Shown one piece after another: positions 16,907 through 26,095 of a DNA stretch of 64,000 nucleotides (position 1 is the first letter of the stretch; each line of letters starts with the position of its first letter). Below the pieces are notes generated by a model that had not been told where the DNA came from, ran no database searches, and saw only the letters and a list, made by a program, of their open reading frames with translations. The DNA is taken from contig PLBE01000062.1 of assembly GCA_003134435.1 (NCBI GenBank), forward strand, positions 32,645-96,644, read 5' to 3'. Origin of the DNA: Acidobacteriaceae bacterium. Lineage in GTDB: Bacteria > Acidobacteriota > Terriglobia > Terriglobales > Acidobacteriaceae. A program made the position numbers and the translations under genes.

Positions 16907-18004
16907 CTAACTCGCAACCGAATGGCGGCGGTAGTGATAGTACGCCGCGCACGCCCCTTCCGTGGAGACCATGGGCGCTCCCAACGGATTCTCGGGGGTA
17001 CACCGCATCCCGAACGCGGGACAATCCGTGGGCTTCTTCAGTCCCTGCAAGACCATGGCGCTGATGCACTCGGCGGGCTCGTCCACGGTAATTTCGTCCA
17101 AATCAAAGGCGCGGTCCGCGTCAAAAGCGGTGTATTCCTCGCGCAGGCGCAAACCACTTTTTGGAATCGGGCCGATGCCCCGCCATTTTTGATCGGCAAC
17201 TTCAAACACCTCGGCCATTATCTGTTGTGCCGGAAGATTTCCCTGGTAGCTCACCGATCTGACATACTGGTTTTCGAGCCGCGCTTCCCGCGCTTCGAGT
17301 TGCCGGATCAGCATGAGGATTGCTTCCAGAATGTCGACGGGTTCAAATCCACCGACCACAATCGGTATGCGGAAATCGCGCACAAGATGCTCGTAGTCCC
17401 TGCAACCGACGACGGTGCAGACATGTCCCGGAGCAATGAAACCCTGCACCCGGTTCGAGCTGGTAGTCATGAGGGCGCGGATCGCCGGGGGGACGAGGAC
17501 GTGCGAAACCAGCATGGAAAAATTGGTGAGGCCTTCGCGGCGGGCTTGCCATGCGGCCATCGCATTCGCGGGAGCGGTGGTCTCGAAACCAATGGCCAGA
17601 AACACGACTTTACGGTCGGGATTCGCGCGCGCAATCTTGACCGCCTCGGTGGGCGAGTAGGCGATGCGAACGTCCGCCCCCTGGGCTTTGGCGCGCAAGA
17701 GATCTGAACGCGATCCGGGCACGCGCAGCATGTCTCCATAAGACACGAGAATGACCTCGGGCCGCAGGGCGAGCACGATGGCTCTGTCCACGGTTTCGAG
17801 CGGCGTAACGCAGACCGGGCATCCCGGCCCATGGACCAGTTCGATTCCGCGCGGCAGGAGTTCGTCGATACCGTAGCGCATGATGGTGTGGGTTTGACCA
17901 CCGCAGATCTCCATCAGCACCCAGGGCTGGGTTGTGCACTCAGCGATTTCAGAGGCAAGCGCTGCAGCGATGCGATGGTCACGGTATTCGTCGAGATATT
18001 TCAT
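16907..18004 (-). CDS. hypD: Hydrogenase maturation factor HypD
   Basis: A 365-residue iron-sulfur scaffold protein on which, with HypC, the Fe(CN)2CO moiety is assembled. Diagnostic blocks are [46 protein letters not shown] and the C-terminal run containing [20 protein letters not shown]. The start ATG at 18004 gives MKYLDEYRD, the usual HypD beginning; the frame upstream overlaps hypC and is not protein-like. It begins 20 bases after hypC. Confidence 0.95.
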   Translation of the reverse strand: MKYLDEYRDHRIAAALASEIAECTTQPWVLMEICGGQTHTIMRYGIDELLPRGIELVHGPGCPVCVTPLETVDRAIVLALRPEVILVSYGDMLRVPGSRSDLLRAKAQGADVRIAYSPTEAVKIARANPDRKVVFLAIGFETTAPANAMAAWQARREGLTNFSMLVSHVLVPPAIRALMTTSSNRVQGFIAPGHVCTVVGCRDYEHLVRDFRIPIVVGGFEPVDILEAILMLIRQLEAREARLENQYVRSVSYQGNLPAQQIMAEVFEVADQKWRGIGPIPKSGLRLREEYTAFDADRAFDLDEITVDEPAECISAMVLQGLKKPTDCPAFGMRCTPENPLGAPMVSTEGACAAYYHYRRHSVAS

Positions 18005-18024
18005 ACGCAGCAAGGCCCGCGAGG

Positions 18025-18279
18025 TTACGGTTCGGCAGGCGGCAACTCGGCTTCCAAGGCTCCCATTTCTTCCAGAAGCTGGTACGTGCGTTCGGCCTCG
18101 GCCGCGTCCACAACGCTGATGGCGAAGCCCACATGAACCATGACATAGTCGCTGATCCTTGCCTCGGGAACGAAGTTCAGCGATACCTGTCGGACAATGC
18201 CGCCGAACTGTACGCGGGCGGCACGCAGGGGCCCCTGTTCCTGAATTTCGAGGATCTTCCCCGGTATGGCAAGGCACAT
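18025..18279 (-). CDS. hypC: Hydrogenase assembly chaperone HypC
   Basis: An 84-residue chaperone. It begins MCLAIPGKI with the functional Cys at position 2, which carries the iron ligand complex with HypD. The Gly-Val core ([17 protein letters not shown]) and [12 protein letters not shown] match the OB-fold family. It is the first gene of the hypCDEABF operon, with a GGAG box about 8 bases before its ATG. Confidence 0.95.
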   Translation of the reverse strand: MCLAIPGKILEIQEQGPLRAARVQFGGIVRQVSLNFVPEARISDYVMVHVGFAISVVDAAEAERTYQLLEEMGALEAELPPAEP

Positions 18280-18324
18280 CGCAGTTCTCCCCCAGTCAGT
18301 ACAATACTAGCCTTTACCGCGATC

Positions 18325-18340
18325 TGTGACGTGAGACACA
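18325..18340 (-). promoter_or_regulatory. CRP/FNR-like dyad upstream of hypC
   Basis: TGTGA-CGTGAG-ACACA is one mismatch from TGTGA-N6-TCACA. It is centred about 54 bases upstream of the hypC start. A -10-like TGTACT on the minus strand (18303-18298) lies about 29.5 bases from the centre, as for a class II activator site. It resembles the dyad before the hyb operon; the regulator itself is not in the window. Confidence 0.45.
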
Positions 18341-18473
18341 GCGCAGAGTGATATGCGCACGATAACCATCACGATAACTATGAAGTCCGGCCGTCGACCG
18401 GCAATCCGGCAATGAAGAGATCCCGGGCGCGCTTATCTGGGCATTCTGGCTGTAGGGCAGGGCGCCCGATCCA

Positions 18474-18515
18474 TTCAAACAAAAAAGCAGTGAGGCGCTT
18501 GCACGCCTCACTGCT
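18474..18515 (-). terminator. Rho-independent terminator of the FecR-like gene
   Basis: A perfect 12-bp stem (18486-18497 with 18504-18515) and 6-base loop, followed on the minus strand by TTTTTTGTTTG. It lies about 50 bases after the stop codon at 18566 and separates that gene from hypC. Confidence 0.9.
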
Positions 18516-18565
18516 GGGGTAGAGTGATGCTAAGTTTCTACGCTGGGAAGAAACCCGGCGCAGTA

Positions 18566-20944
18566 TTACCTTCCATGCCTGCCGCCACCGTGGGACCCGC
18601 CACCATGGGACCCGCCACCATGCGACGAACCACCACCGTGCGAAGAACCGCCACCATGGCTGCTGGGTGCAGAATGGCCGCCGCCGTAGCTCGGAGCCGA
18701 CGAGCGTCCCCCACCGCCGTAACCGCCGCGGCCGCCATAAGGACTGCTACCGTAGGACCGCGGAGCAACGATTGGCTGCCGCATGTTCAGAGGCGGACGA
18801 GACCCACCGTAGCTGCGTCCTCCCAAACCATATCCGCCGAAGCCATACCCGCGGGAAGAGCCGTAGGAACCGCGCTCTTCTGACCGGCCCATCGAATTGC
18901 CGCCTATCGATGACGAGGAGCGACCCTCCGACTCGCCGCGCCCGGCAGACTCACGATTCGACTCCGCTGAGGAACGCGGGGCCATGGGCGAAAACTTCTG
19001 CCAGCCTCCGCTATTGCCACTTTCGCGAGCGGATGTTGAACCGGAGTTACCGGGCCTGGGCACGGAACCCCAATTCGAATTGCCTCGAGCTTCCGCAGCT
19101 CTTTCCGAGTTCGAGTTGGCCGAGTTCTGGCGTCCCGAGCTCTGGTTCGAGCGCTCGAAACCGTTGTTCGAGCTGCCGTTTCCAGGGCGCACAGCCTGGC
19201 GGCTGCTTCCGTTGAAACTGCCAGTCTGCTGCCGAGTGTTCGAGACTCCCGACTGTCCGCGCTCCATCGTTCGCGAAGCGGTTGCCGCAGTGCCTCGAGC
19301 CGAGAAAAAGTGCTGGTTCTGCGACACGTTTCGAGTGGTTGAAGCAGCCGCCGCGCGTCCGCTGGCCGAGTAGCTCTCGCGGCTCGGAGTCACGGGCAGT
19401 TTGCCCGTGGCGAAGCGCGCATTCTGTAACTGCTCGTGGCTGGCCGCCTGCGCGTGCATGTACCCGGTGCCAAACTCTTTACCGGAGACGGTGGTAGCGC
19501 CCCGGAAGTTCCGGTCATGCATGGCCAGGTTTACGTTTGAGAATCGCGAGCCGGCGCGGAGCGGAGCAAAACCGCCCCGGTTGAACTCGCCAAATCGGGC
19601 GTAGCCGTAGCCTCCGCCCCACCGGCCCCACCAGGGATGAAAGAAGTCTCCAGGCCCCAGCGGCAACCAGCCGATCGAACCGAAGCCGAAACCAAAGCCG
19701 ATTCCGAAGCCAGGACCGAAGAACGATACGTAAGCCGGAGCCCAGATCGGACGGTAGAACGGATACCCATATGCGGGACCAGGCCACCAGCCCCAACCTC
19801 CATCGATGAACATCCAGCGACCGTAGTGATACGGAGCCCAGCCCCAGTCATCGTAGGAGACCCAGGTCCATCCCCAATAAGGTTCATAGACCCAGCGCCC
19901 ATCGCGATAGGGAGCCCAGCCGGCGGGCTCGTTGGGCCGCCAGACTGGACCGTAGTCGGGAACTTCGGACCAGGTACCGTGTGAGTCGAGGTCCTGGGTT
20001 CCGACGTAGTAGTCGTTGGTGTTCCGTCGCGAGATCGAATTGCGGATCATGTTGTCGCGATCGGTGTTCCACTGGTCAAAATCGTCGCGCGACGGCGCTT
20101 CGCCGATCTTATATTGCGCGTCCGCGCCGCTGCCTTGAATGGTGATGAACTGGTTCTGACCTACGCGCGTGCCGCCTTGCGGAGTCGTAACTTCGATTTC
20201 GCCTCGCCGCACCAGCACTTCAGTGTGATCGTCGGCAGTTACCAGAATCCGGAAGCTCGATTCGCGGCGCTCGGTGCGAATGGCCACGTTGGGCGTATCG
20301 ATCTCGGCGTCTGCGTCGCTGTTTTTGTACACGGTATAGTTCGCCATGCCATGCCCAAGTTGAATCTGAATTTGCGAGCGCGTAAGTTGCGTGATGTTGG
20401 CTTGGGAGTGCTCAGCCAGACGGAGCGTATTGGCATAGTCGAGCTGAAGTTCCGCTCGGGCCTTGTCGCCGGTGGAGACGCGATCGCCCGCCAGCACGGG
20501 TGCATTCAGCGCCGCCGCCGACCAACTGCTGGTATCGCCGCGCTGAGTGGAAACGTCGCCATGAATCAGACTGATGCGCGCGACGCCGTTGTTTTCGACG
20601 GGAGCAGGCGCATTTGAACTGGGCACGCCGGAGCCGCCGTTCGGGCCGGGATCCATCGGACCTTGATTCGTGGGGCCCTGATTGATAGAACCTTGATTGT
20701 TGGGACCTTGATTGTTGGAACCTTGATTCGAACCCTGATTCATCGAATCTTGATTCATCGAGTCCTGGTCCATCGAATCCTGATCGACCGAGCCCTGGTC
20801 GCTCGGACCAGGTGCTGGCGCCTGAATGATCGGTGAGGGTTTCGACATTGGATCGGTTCCCTGGTCGTCCGCATTCTGAGCGAACACGACGCCGGGAATC
20901 GCGATCATCAATCCTAAGAGTGCGGTGATGAGCTTGAACTTCAT
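18566..20944 (-). CDS. Secreted FecR-domain protein with Trp/Tyr/Gly-rich repeats and His-Gly tail
   Basis: A 792-residue exported protein. Signal peptide: MKFKLITALLGLMIAIPGVVFA. Residues 48-101 are a low-complexity Q-G-S/P-x-N repeat. A FecR-like beta domain (about 120-265, ARISLIHGDVSTQRGD to NQFITIQG) precedes a W/Y/P/G-rich block with repeats such as GWAPYRDGRWVYEPYWGWTW, as in acidobacterial DUF6600-type proteins. The rest is Ser/Asn/Gly-rich and ends in HGGGS repeats. A cell-surface or extracellular-matrix role seems likely; function is unknown. The start is ATG 20944 with GGAGG 5 bases before it, not the upstream GTG. It is monocistronic, bounded by a strong terminator. Confidence 0.8.
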   Translation of the reverse strand: MKFKLITALLGLMIAIPGVVFAQNADDQGTDPMSKPSPIIQAPAPGPSDQGSVDQDSMDQDSMNQDSMNQGSNQGSNNQGPNNQGSINQGPTNQGPMDPGPNGGSGVPSSNAPAPVENNGVARISLIHGDVSTQRGDTSSWSAAALNAPVLAGDRVSTGDKARAELQLDYANTLRLAEHSQANITQLTRSQIQIQLGHGMANYTVYKNSDADAEIDTPNVAIRTERRESSFRILVTADDHTEVLVRRGEIEVTTPQGGTRVGQNQFITIQGSGADAQYKIGEAPSRDDFDQWNTDRDNMIRNSISRRNTNDYYVGTQDLDSHGTWSEVPDYGPVWRPNEPAGWAPYRDGRWVYEPYWGWTWVSYDDWGWAPYHYGRWMFIDGGWGWWPGPAYGYPFYRPIWAPAYVSFFGPGFGIGFGFGFGSIGWLPLGPGDFFHPWWGRWGGGYGYARFGEFNRGGFAPLRAGSRFSNVNLAMHDRNFRGATTVSGKEFGTGYMHAQAASHEQLQNARFATGKLPVTPSRESYSASGRAAAASTTRNVSQNQHFFSARGTAATASRTMERGQSGVSNTRQQTGSFNGSSRQAVRPGNGSSNNGFERSNQSSGRQNSANSNSERAAEARGNSNWGSVPRPGNSGSTSARESGNSGGWQKFSPMAPRSSAESNRESAGRGESEGRSSSSIGGNSMGRSEERGSYGSSRGYGFGGYGLGGRSYGGSRPPLNMRQPIVAPRSYGSSPYGGRGGYGGGGRSSAPSYGGGHSAPSSHGGGSSHGGGSSHGGGSHGGGSHGGGRHGR
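20642..20803 (-). repeat. Degenerate tandem repeat encoding Q-G-S/P-N pentads
   Basis: About 160 bases of imperfect 12- and 15-base units (variants of ATTGATTCGAAC/TTGATTG on the plus strand) encode residues 48-101 of the FecR-like protein. Such repeats tend to change copy number in frame. Confidence 0.7.
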
Positions 20945-21053
20945 AAAAACCTCCACGTTGCTAGGGACATAAACAGCTGCCTGGGAGAGTGCAGGCCGAG
21001 TGCCAATGTTGAGTCGATCGTTGCGACCGTATTAACTTATGTATTTACTGCAA

Positions 21054-21070
21054 GTTATGAAAGACATAAC
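21054..21070 (-). promoter_or_regulatory. Dyad in the promoter region of the FecR-like gene
   Basis: GTTATG-AAAGA-CATAAC is a perfect 6-bp dyad about 110-126 bases upstream of the ATG at 20944, with an AT-rich stretch between. It may be an operator; the regulator is unknown. Confidence 0.3.
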
Positions 21071-21232
21071 GACTCGGCTGGATACCGATTGGACGGATCC
21101 CGGTGGCCCGGATCAACCAGGTGGTGGTTTTCGGCCAGTGACAGAAACCCCGGCCCAGAGTGGAGCTTGGATGGAGCACCCATGCAGCCCGGCAATCACT
21201 TCAGAGTCCAAAAGGGTGCTCCGGCCGTATGA

Positions 21233-22549
21233 CTATGCAGGCCGAAGGGGGCCTGCTTCCGGTTCCGGGATGGCCTCGATTCGACCCAACAGGAAGACGT
21301 AGCCGGCGATGCCGAGCAGCAAAATTGCGGTCGCGGTCACAAAGGCCGCAGCGAAGGAGTGGGTGCCGGAGACAATGTATCCGGTAACAATGGGCGCGGA
21401 GATGGCGGCGATCTGGCCCGAGAAATTTACGGCGCTGGCCAGAGTGCCGACGCTTTCCCGCGGAGAGATTAGCGAGGGCACGGTCCAGGCCACCGGCGCC
21501 GCGGCAGCCAGGCCACCCAGGGCGAGGCTGATCCAAACCAGCGCGACAGCGGGGGTGTGAGCGCGGGCCGCGCCGAAGATGGCCAGACCGAAAGCCATGC
21601 CCCCGACCATCACAGTCTTGCGCACCAGGTTCGAATCGTAACCACGCTGGATGAGAGCGTCCACCAGCCATCCTCCAACCAGCAAGTCGGTGAGAGTAGC
21701 AAAGAGCCAGGGAACGCTGGTATAAAAAACGGAGTGCAGCAAGTCAATATGCAGGGCAACCGAAAGATAGCTGGGCAGCCAGGTCAGCAGAAGAAAGAAA
21801 GTATAGTTATAAGCGCCCCACCCGAGGGCGAGTCCGTAAACTTTGCGCTGCTTTAAGAGGTATCCCAGCGAGCTACGACGTCGAGCCGTGAGGCGATCCT
21901 CCAATTGGGCGCCGCCGCAAAGCACGAAATCTCGTTCGTTGTCCGAAAGTCCGTCGTCTTCGCTGGGATTGCGGTAGGCGAGGTAAAACAGCACGAAGTA
22001 GAGAAAGCTGATGAAGCCGGTGGCGGCGAAACTCCAGCGCCAGCCAAAATAAAAGAGCAGCAAGCCGATGAATGGAACTCCGATGGCGCTGGCGAATTTT
22101 GCGGCGGCATCGGTGATCGCGGTGGCCAAACTTCTTTCCGCGCGCGGGAACCAGTATCCCAGCGCCTTGGCATTCGCGGGAAACGTGGGAGACTCGGCAA
22201 CGCCGAGCAGGAGCCGGGCTCCAAAGAACCAGGAAATTCCGGGAGCGAGGGCGGCGGCGAAGGACGCGACGCTCCACAAGAATGCGCTCATGCGGCCCAT
22301 GCGCCGCACTCCCCAGCGGTCGAGCAATACTCCAGCGGGCATTTGCATAGCAGCATAGGTCCAGCTGAAGGCGCTGGAGAGATAGCCGAAGGCGACCAGC
22401 GATAATCCGAACGAGGCGTGCAGCGCGTCGCGTGAAACCGACAGATTAATCCGGTCGAAAAAATTGACCATCACCCCGAGCGCCAGCAGCCAGGCAATGC
22501 GCCATCGCCTGCGGGGGAGGCTCGAAGCGGCTTCGTATTCGCGGTTCAT
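21233..22549 (-). CDS. MFS transporter, anion:cation symporter-like
   Basis: A 438-residue, 12-helix major facilitator. The N-terminal half has WLLALGVMVNFFDRINLS and the loop 2-3 motif LLDRWGVRRMGR; MQMPAGVLLDRWG and YWFPRAERSLATAITDAAAKFASAIG are typical of the ACS (hexuronate/galactonate/phthalate transporter) family. The substrate is probably an organic or sugar acid, not defined by sequence. The start is set at ATG 22549 (MNREYE), with GGAAG about 7 bases upstream. It follows the sigma54 activator by 37 bases and may be part of the same transcript, so transport and two-component signalling may be linked. Confidence 0.85.
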   Translation of the reverse strand: MNREYEAASSLPRRRWRIAWLLALGVMVNFFDRINLSVSRDALHASFGLSLVAFGYLSSAFSWTYAAMQMPAGVLLDRWGVRRMGRMSAFLWSVASFAAALAPGISWFFGARLLLGVAESPTFPANAKALGYWFPRAERSLATAITDAAAKFASAIGVPFIGLLLFYFGWRWSFAATGFISFLYFVLFYLAYRNPSEDDGLSDNERDFVLCGGAQLEDRLTARRRSSLGYLLKQRKVYGLALGWGAYNYTFFLLLTWLPSYLSVALHIDLLHSVFYTSVPWLFATLTDLLVGGWLVDALIQRGYDSNLVRKTVMVGGMAFGLAIFGAARAHTPAVALVWISLALGGLAAAAPVAWTVPSLISPRESVGTLASAVNFSGQIAAISAPIVTGYIVSGTHSFAAAFVTATAILLLGIAGYVFLLGRIEAIPEPEAGPLRPA

Positions 22550-22586
22550 AACAACGCTTCCCATGGGGAGACAATGGTGGCGCAGC

Positions 22587-23969
22587 TCATTCGGCTTCAT
22601 TGTCGTCGATGCCGATTTTGGAGAGACGATAGCGCAGGGCGTTGCGCGATAGGCCAAGCAGGCGCGCCGCTTGCGATTTATTGCCGTTGGCGCGCTTCAG
22701 GGCTTCGCGAATCATCTCGTCTTCCCACTGGTCGAGGGTCATGCCGTCCGGCAGAAAGCGGTCGGGCGCGGCGCCGGAAGAAGAAAAACTGCGATTGCGC
22801 GGCGAGTCGAGCTGAATGTCGCTGGCCTGCAGTTGGCTGCCGGTGGCGAGAGCGCAGGCGCGTTCGATGACGTTCTGCAGTTCGCGCACGTTGCCAGGCC
22901 AATAATGAGTCACCAGGATTTGGAGGGCGGCCGGCGAAATTCCGGTTATCTTTTCTTCTCTGCCCGAATCTTTGGCGAAGCGCGCCAGGAACAGATTGGC
23001 TAATTCGGGGATGTCTTCTTTGTGCTCGCGCAGCGGCGGAATATCGATGGGGACCACGTTGAGCCGGTAGTAGAGGTCTTCGCGAAAGGTTCCATCTTCG
23101 AGCGCGGCGCGCAGGTCGCGGTTGGTCGCGGCGAGCAGGCGGACATCGACCTTGATGGTACGCGTGCCACCCAGACGTTCGAACTCGCGCTCCTGTAAAA
23201 CGCGGAGGAGCTTGACCTGGATGGCCGGGGGCACGTCTCCGATCTCATCGAGGAACAGTGTGCCTTTGTCGGCGAGTTCGAACTTCCCCGGCTTGCTGTT
23301 GGCGGCTCCGGTGAAGGCTCCCTTTTCGTAGCCGAAGAGTTCGCTCTCCAGGAGATTTTCGGGGATGGCGGTGCTGTTGATCTTGATGAACGGCCCGGAA
23401 GCGCGCCGCGATTTTTCATGGATGGCGCGCGCAATGAGGTCTTTGCCAACCCCGCTTTCCCCACCCAGCAGGACAGTGGAATTCGTAGGCGCAACCCGTT
23501 CGACGGTGGCCAGTACTTCCTGCATTTTTGCACTGATGGCAACAATATTGGGATGGCTGTATTTCTGGCCCAGGGCTTCGCGCAGCGAGCGATTCTCTTC
23601 GCGCAGGCGGGAGTTATCGAGTTCTTTGTGCACCACCATCCGCATCTCGGCAAGAGCGAAGGGTTTGAGAACGTAGTCGCTGGCGCCCGCTTTCATCGCT
23701 TCAACCGCGGTTTCAACCGAGCCGAAGGCAGTCATGACCACGATGGGCAGCGCCGGATTCTGCTGCTTGGCGGTTTGCAGAAACTCGAGCCCGCTGATGC
23801 CGGGAAGTTTGAGATCGGTGAGCACGAGGTGAACCGGTTCTGAGGCCAGCAGCTTCAATCCAGTTTCCGCGTCCCCGGCGGAGAGCGTTTTGAAACCGTC
23901 GTCGCCCAGATTCAGTTCCAGCAGGCGGCGCATTTTGGCTTCGTCTTCGATGATGAGAATCGTCGGCAT
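22587..23969 (-). CDS. NtrC-family sigma54-dependent response regulator
   Basis: A 460-residue regulator with three domains. Receiver (1-120): acidic pocket E9-D10, phospho-acceptor D52 in VLTDLKLPG, and K in DYVLKPFALAEM. AAA+ sigma54-interaction domain (about 140-370): Walker A GESGVGKD, GAFTGA loop in EKGAFTGAANS, LFLDEIGDVPP Walker B and R-finger region. C-terminal Fis-type HTH: NKSQAARLLGLSRNALRYRLSKIG. The start is placed at MPTILIIEDE; the frame extends upstream over the kinase gene. It should activate sigma54 promoters after phosphorylation by the adjacent kinase. Confidence 0.92.
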   Translation of the reverse strand: MPTILIIEDEAKMRRLLELNLGDDGFKTLSAGDAETGLKLLASEPVHLVLTDLKLPGISGLEFLQTAKQQNPALPIVVMTAFGSVETAVEAMKAGASDYVLKPFALAEMRMVVHKELDNSRLREENRSLREALGQKYSHPNIVAISAKMQEVLATVERVAPTNSTVLLGGESGVGKDLIARAIHEKSRRASGPFIKINSTAIPENLLESELFGYEKGAFTGAANSKPGKFELADKGTLFLDEIGDVPPAIQVKLLRVLQEREFERLGGTRTIKVDVRLLAATNRDLRAALEDGTFREDLYYRLNVVPIDIPPLREHKEDIPELANLFLARFAKDSGREEKITGISPAALQILVTHYWPGNVRELQNVIERACALATGSQLQASDIQLDSPRNRSFSSSGAAPDRFLPDGMTLDQWEDEMIREALKRANGNKSQAARLLGLSRNALRYRLSKIGIDDNEAE

Positions 23970-23973
23970 GGGG

Positions 23974-25419
23974 TCAGTTCGGGTGGCTAGTGGAAGAACG
24001 GATGCCCTCGCCCGTCCAATCCGAGCGCGGTTCGGCAGTTGTCTGTAGCTCGACGGTTTCCACGAGCGGAAAGAAAATTGTAAACACCGCTCCACCCTCG
24101 GGGGCGTTTTCTACTGTGATGGAACCGTGATGCCCGTCCACGATCTTGGAAACGATGGAGAGGCCCAGCCCCACGCCGGTTTTCTTGGTCGTCACGAAGG
24201 GGTTGAAGATTTCTTCGCGCAGTTCTTCGGGAACTCCGGGGCCGGTGTCGGCAAGGCGAAGTTCAACTCCCTCGCGCTCGTCTTTAGTTGCTCGCTGAAC
24301 CTCGACCCGCAACGTGCCGGGGCGGTCCTGATCCTGCATGGCTTCATAGGCATTCTGCACCAGGTTGAGAAGAGCTTGCTCACAGAGACTTTCATCGAGT
24401 GGAACCAGGGGCAGTCCGCTGGCATAGTGGCGTTCGACGCGCACGGGTTGGCGTCTCTCATGAGTGCCGGAATTGGCTGAGGCGGGTTTGCCGGCAAAGC
24501 GCGCCGCGACGACTTGCAGAACGCGATCCAGCAGGGCGATCAGATCGGCGGGGTACGGCTGGGCATGGAGCGGACGAGCGAAATCCAGGAACTCCGTCAC
24601 CAGCGCGCTGAGCCGATTGACCTCTGTCGAAATGTATCCGGCCAACTCTCGAGAAAGCTCGTCGGAGGCTTGTAATTTCTGAGTCAACATTTCGGCGGAA
24701 CCCTTGATGACTCCGAGAGGATTGCGAATTTCATGCGCCAATCCAGCGGAAAGTTGACCGAGAGCGGCCAGGCGTTCCGAGCGGCGCGCTTCCGCCTGAG
24801 CCTGTTCGAGACGGCGATTGGTTTCAGCAAGGCGTTCGGCGAGCTCACGGTATAGCTGGGTTTGATGCTTGCTTTGCTGTGCAAAGCGGTTGACAACCAT
24901 GGCGGCGAGAAAGAAAAACAGTATGCGCAGCGCGAGGTAGGGGAAAGCCTCGGCGGTCAGTTCGTATTCCTGCATCGCCGGATAGAGGTAGGAACAGTAA
25001 GCGGCAGACGCAATGAGAGTCCAGACGAGGGTCAGAAGCGGGCCGCAGTAAAGCGCGGCGGTAACGACTGGCAGATAATAAATAGGATAGTAACTGCTGT
25101 TGATTCCGACTTCGCCGGTGTGGTCGATCAGGACCGTCGCCAGCAAAATCTTAAGCAGGATTACATAGAAGATTCCCCGCTTGGGGAAGTGGGAAATCAA
25201 CTTGGTCTCCAACACCTGGACGACGCCAATCGCGAGCAGGATCAACTGCTTGTGCCATTCGAGGAGTGGCGGGAGAACCGCCAGAATTACGAGAAAGAGC
25301 AGCCAGATGGTGAGCCAGACGGCATCGAGACGATTAAACCGCCTGGAATCTCGATCGAGAATGGGAGGGGCAGAGGCCACGCAGCATCCATCCAACAGCA
25401 GAATGGCCTTCCGCGTCAA
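23974..25419 (-). CDS. Membrane sensor histidine kinase
   Basis: A 481-residue sensor kinase. Residues about 30-195 contain five or six membrane helices without a large periplasmic domain, suggesting sensing within or at the membrane. A coiled-coil linker (LYRELAERLAETNRRLEQAQAEARRSERL) leads to the H-box LAALGQLSAGLAHEIRNPLG. N-box: QALLNLVQNAYEAM; G-boxes: LADTGPGVPEEL and TGVGLGLSIV. This is the HPK4 type that partners NtrC-like regulators (AtoS/ZraS/NtrB). Its stop lies 4 bases before the regulator start. The stimulus is not deducible. Confidence 0.9.
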   Translation of the reverse strand: MTRKAILLLDGCCVASAPPILDRDSRRFNRLDAVWLTIWLLFLVILAVLPPLLEWHKQLILLAIGVVQVLETKLISHFPKRGIFYVILLKILLATVLIDHTGEVGINSSYYPIYYLPVVTAALYCGPLLTLVWTLIASAAYCSYLYPAMQEYELTAEAFPYLALRILFFFLAAMVVNRFAQQSKHQTQLYRELAERLAETNRRLEQAQAEARRSERLAALGQLSAGLAHEIRNPLGVIKGSAEMLTQKLQASDELSRELAGYISTEVNRLSALVTEFLDFARPLHAQPYPADLIALLDRVLQVVAARFAGKPASANSGTHERRQPVRVERHYASGLPLVPLDESLCEQALLNLVQNAYEAMQDQDRPGTLRVEVQRATKDEREGVELRLADTGPGVPEELREEIFNPFVTTKKTGVGLGLSIVSKIVDGHHGSITVENAPEGGAVFTIFFPLVETVELQTTAEPRSDWTGEGIRSSTSHPN

Positions 25420-25631
25420 TTGGAGGGCAGCTTCACGGGTAGCACGTACGGATTACCTTTACGCCGCCTGCGGGCCCGGAGACATAAGGATTTCCAATGG
25501 CGAACATAAATAGTTTCAATTTCCGCAAACCGCAAGGCAGCGACTATTGTTATGATGCGAGTTTGGGTTGCGTTAAGCGATTGCAGGCGAGAAAGTAACA
25601 GGCGGACGATGCGGTCTGGGAACGGACAACA

Positions 25632-25970
25632 ATGACAAAGGTCGAAGCAATTATTCAGGTTTCAAAGCTCGATGCCGTGAAAGACGCATTGCACGAAGTG
25701 GGCGTCGAGGGCATGACGGTTTTTGAAGCCAGAGGACATGGCCGGCAAAAAGGGCACACCGAGTTTTACCGCGGACGCGAGTACACCGTGGACTTGATAC
25801 CAAAGGTGAAACTCGAGATTGTGGTGGCCGATGATCTGGTCGAGAAAGTTGTGCAGGCGATCGCGACCGCCGCGCGTACGGGCAAAATCGGCGACGGAAA
25901 GATTTTTCTTTCGCGCATCGACGAAGCGATTCGGATTCGCAACGACGAACGTGGCGAGAGCGTTCTGTAA
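25632..25970 (+). CDS. glnB: Nitrogen regulatory PII protein
   Basis: A 112-residue trimeric PII signal protein that senses 2-oxoglutarate, ATP/ADP and, by uridylylation, glutamine. The T-loop GHGRQKGHTEFYRGREYTVD has Tyr at position 51, the uridylylation site; the B-loop TGKIGDGKIFL and C-loop IRIRNDERG are intact. A GlnD gene starts 125 bases downstream, so modification is expected. The exact paralogue (GlnB or GlnK) cannot be fixed; the amt gene that GlnK normally accompanies is 14 kb away. Confidence 0.95.
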   Translation: MTKVEAIIQVSKLDAVKDALHEVGVEGMTVFEARGHGRQKGHTEFYRGREYTVDLIPKVKLEIVVADDLVEKVVQAIATAARTGKIGDGKIFLSRIDEAIRIRNDERGESVL

Positions 25971-26095
25971 TAGGACGCGGGTTCGAAACGGCAGATCCAC
26001 AATAAAGATGGACATCCCCCTTATCGGCAGATTTGTGAGCCGAGCGGAATAAAGCTGAAGCAACTGCTGCACAGTTCGGGGAGAGTATCATCGCA

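Noticed and set aside
16899..17069. N-terminal extension of hypE
   Set aside because: The extra 57 codons overlap hypD and are not HypE-like; the GTG at 16898 has a good ribosome site.
18005..18277. N-terminal extension of hypD
   Set aside because: It reads out of frame through hypC and is not HypD-like.
21173..21222. GGAGCACCC/GGGTGCTCC inverted repeat after the MFS gene
   Set aside because: The 32-base loop and lack of a U-run make it a poor terminator; no other role could be supported.
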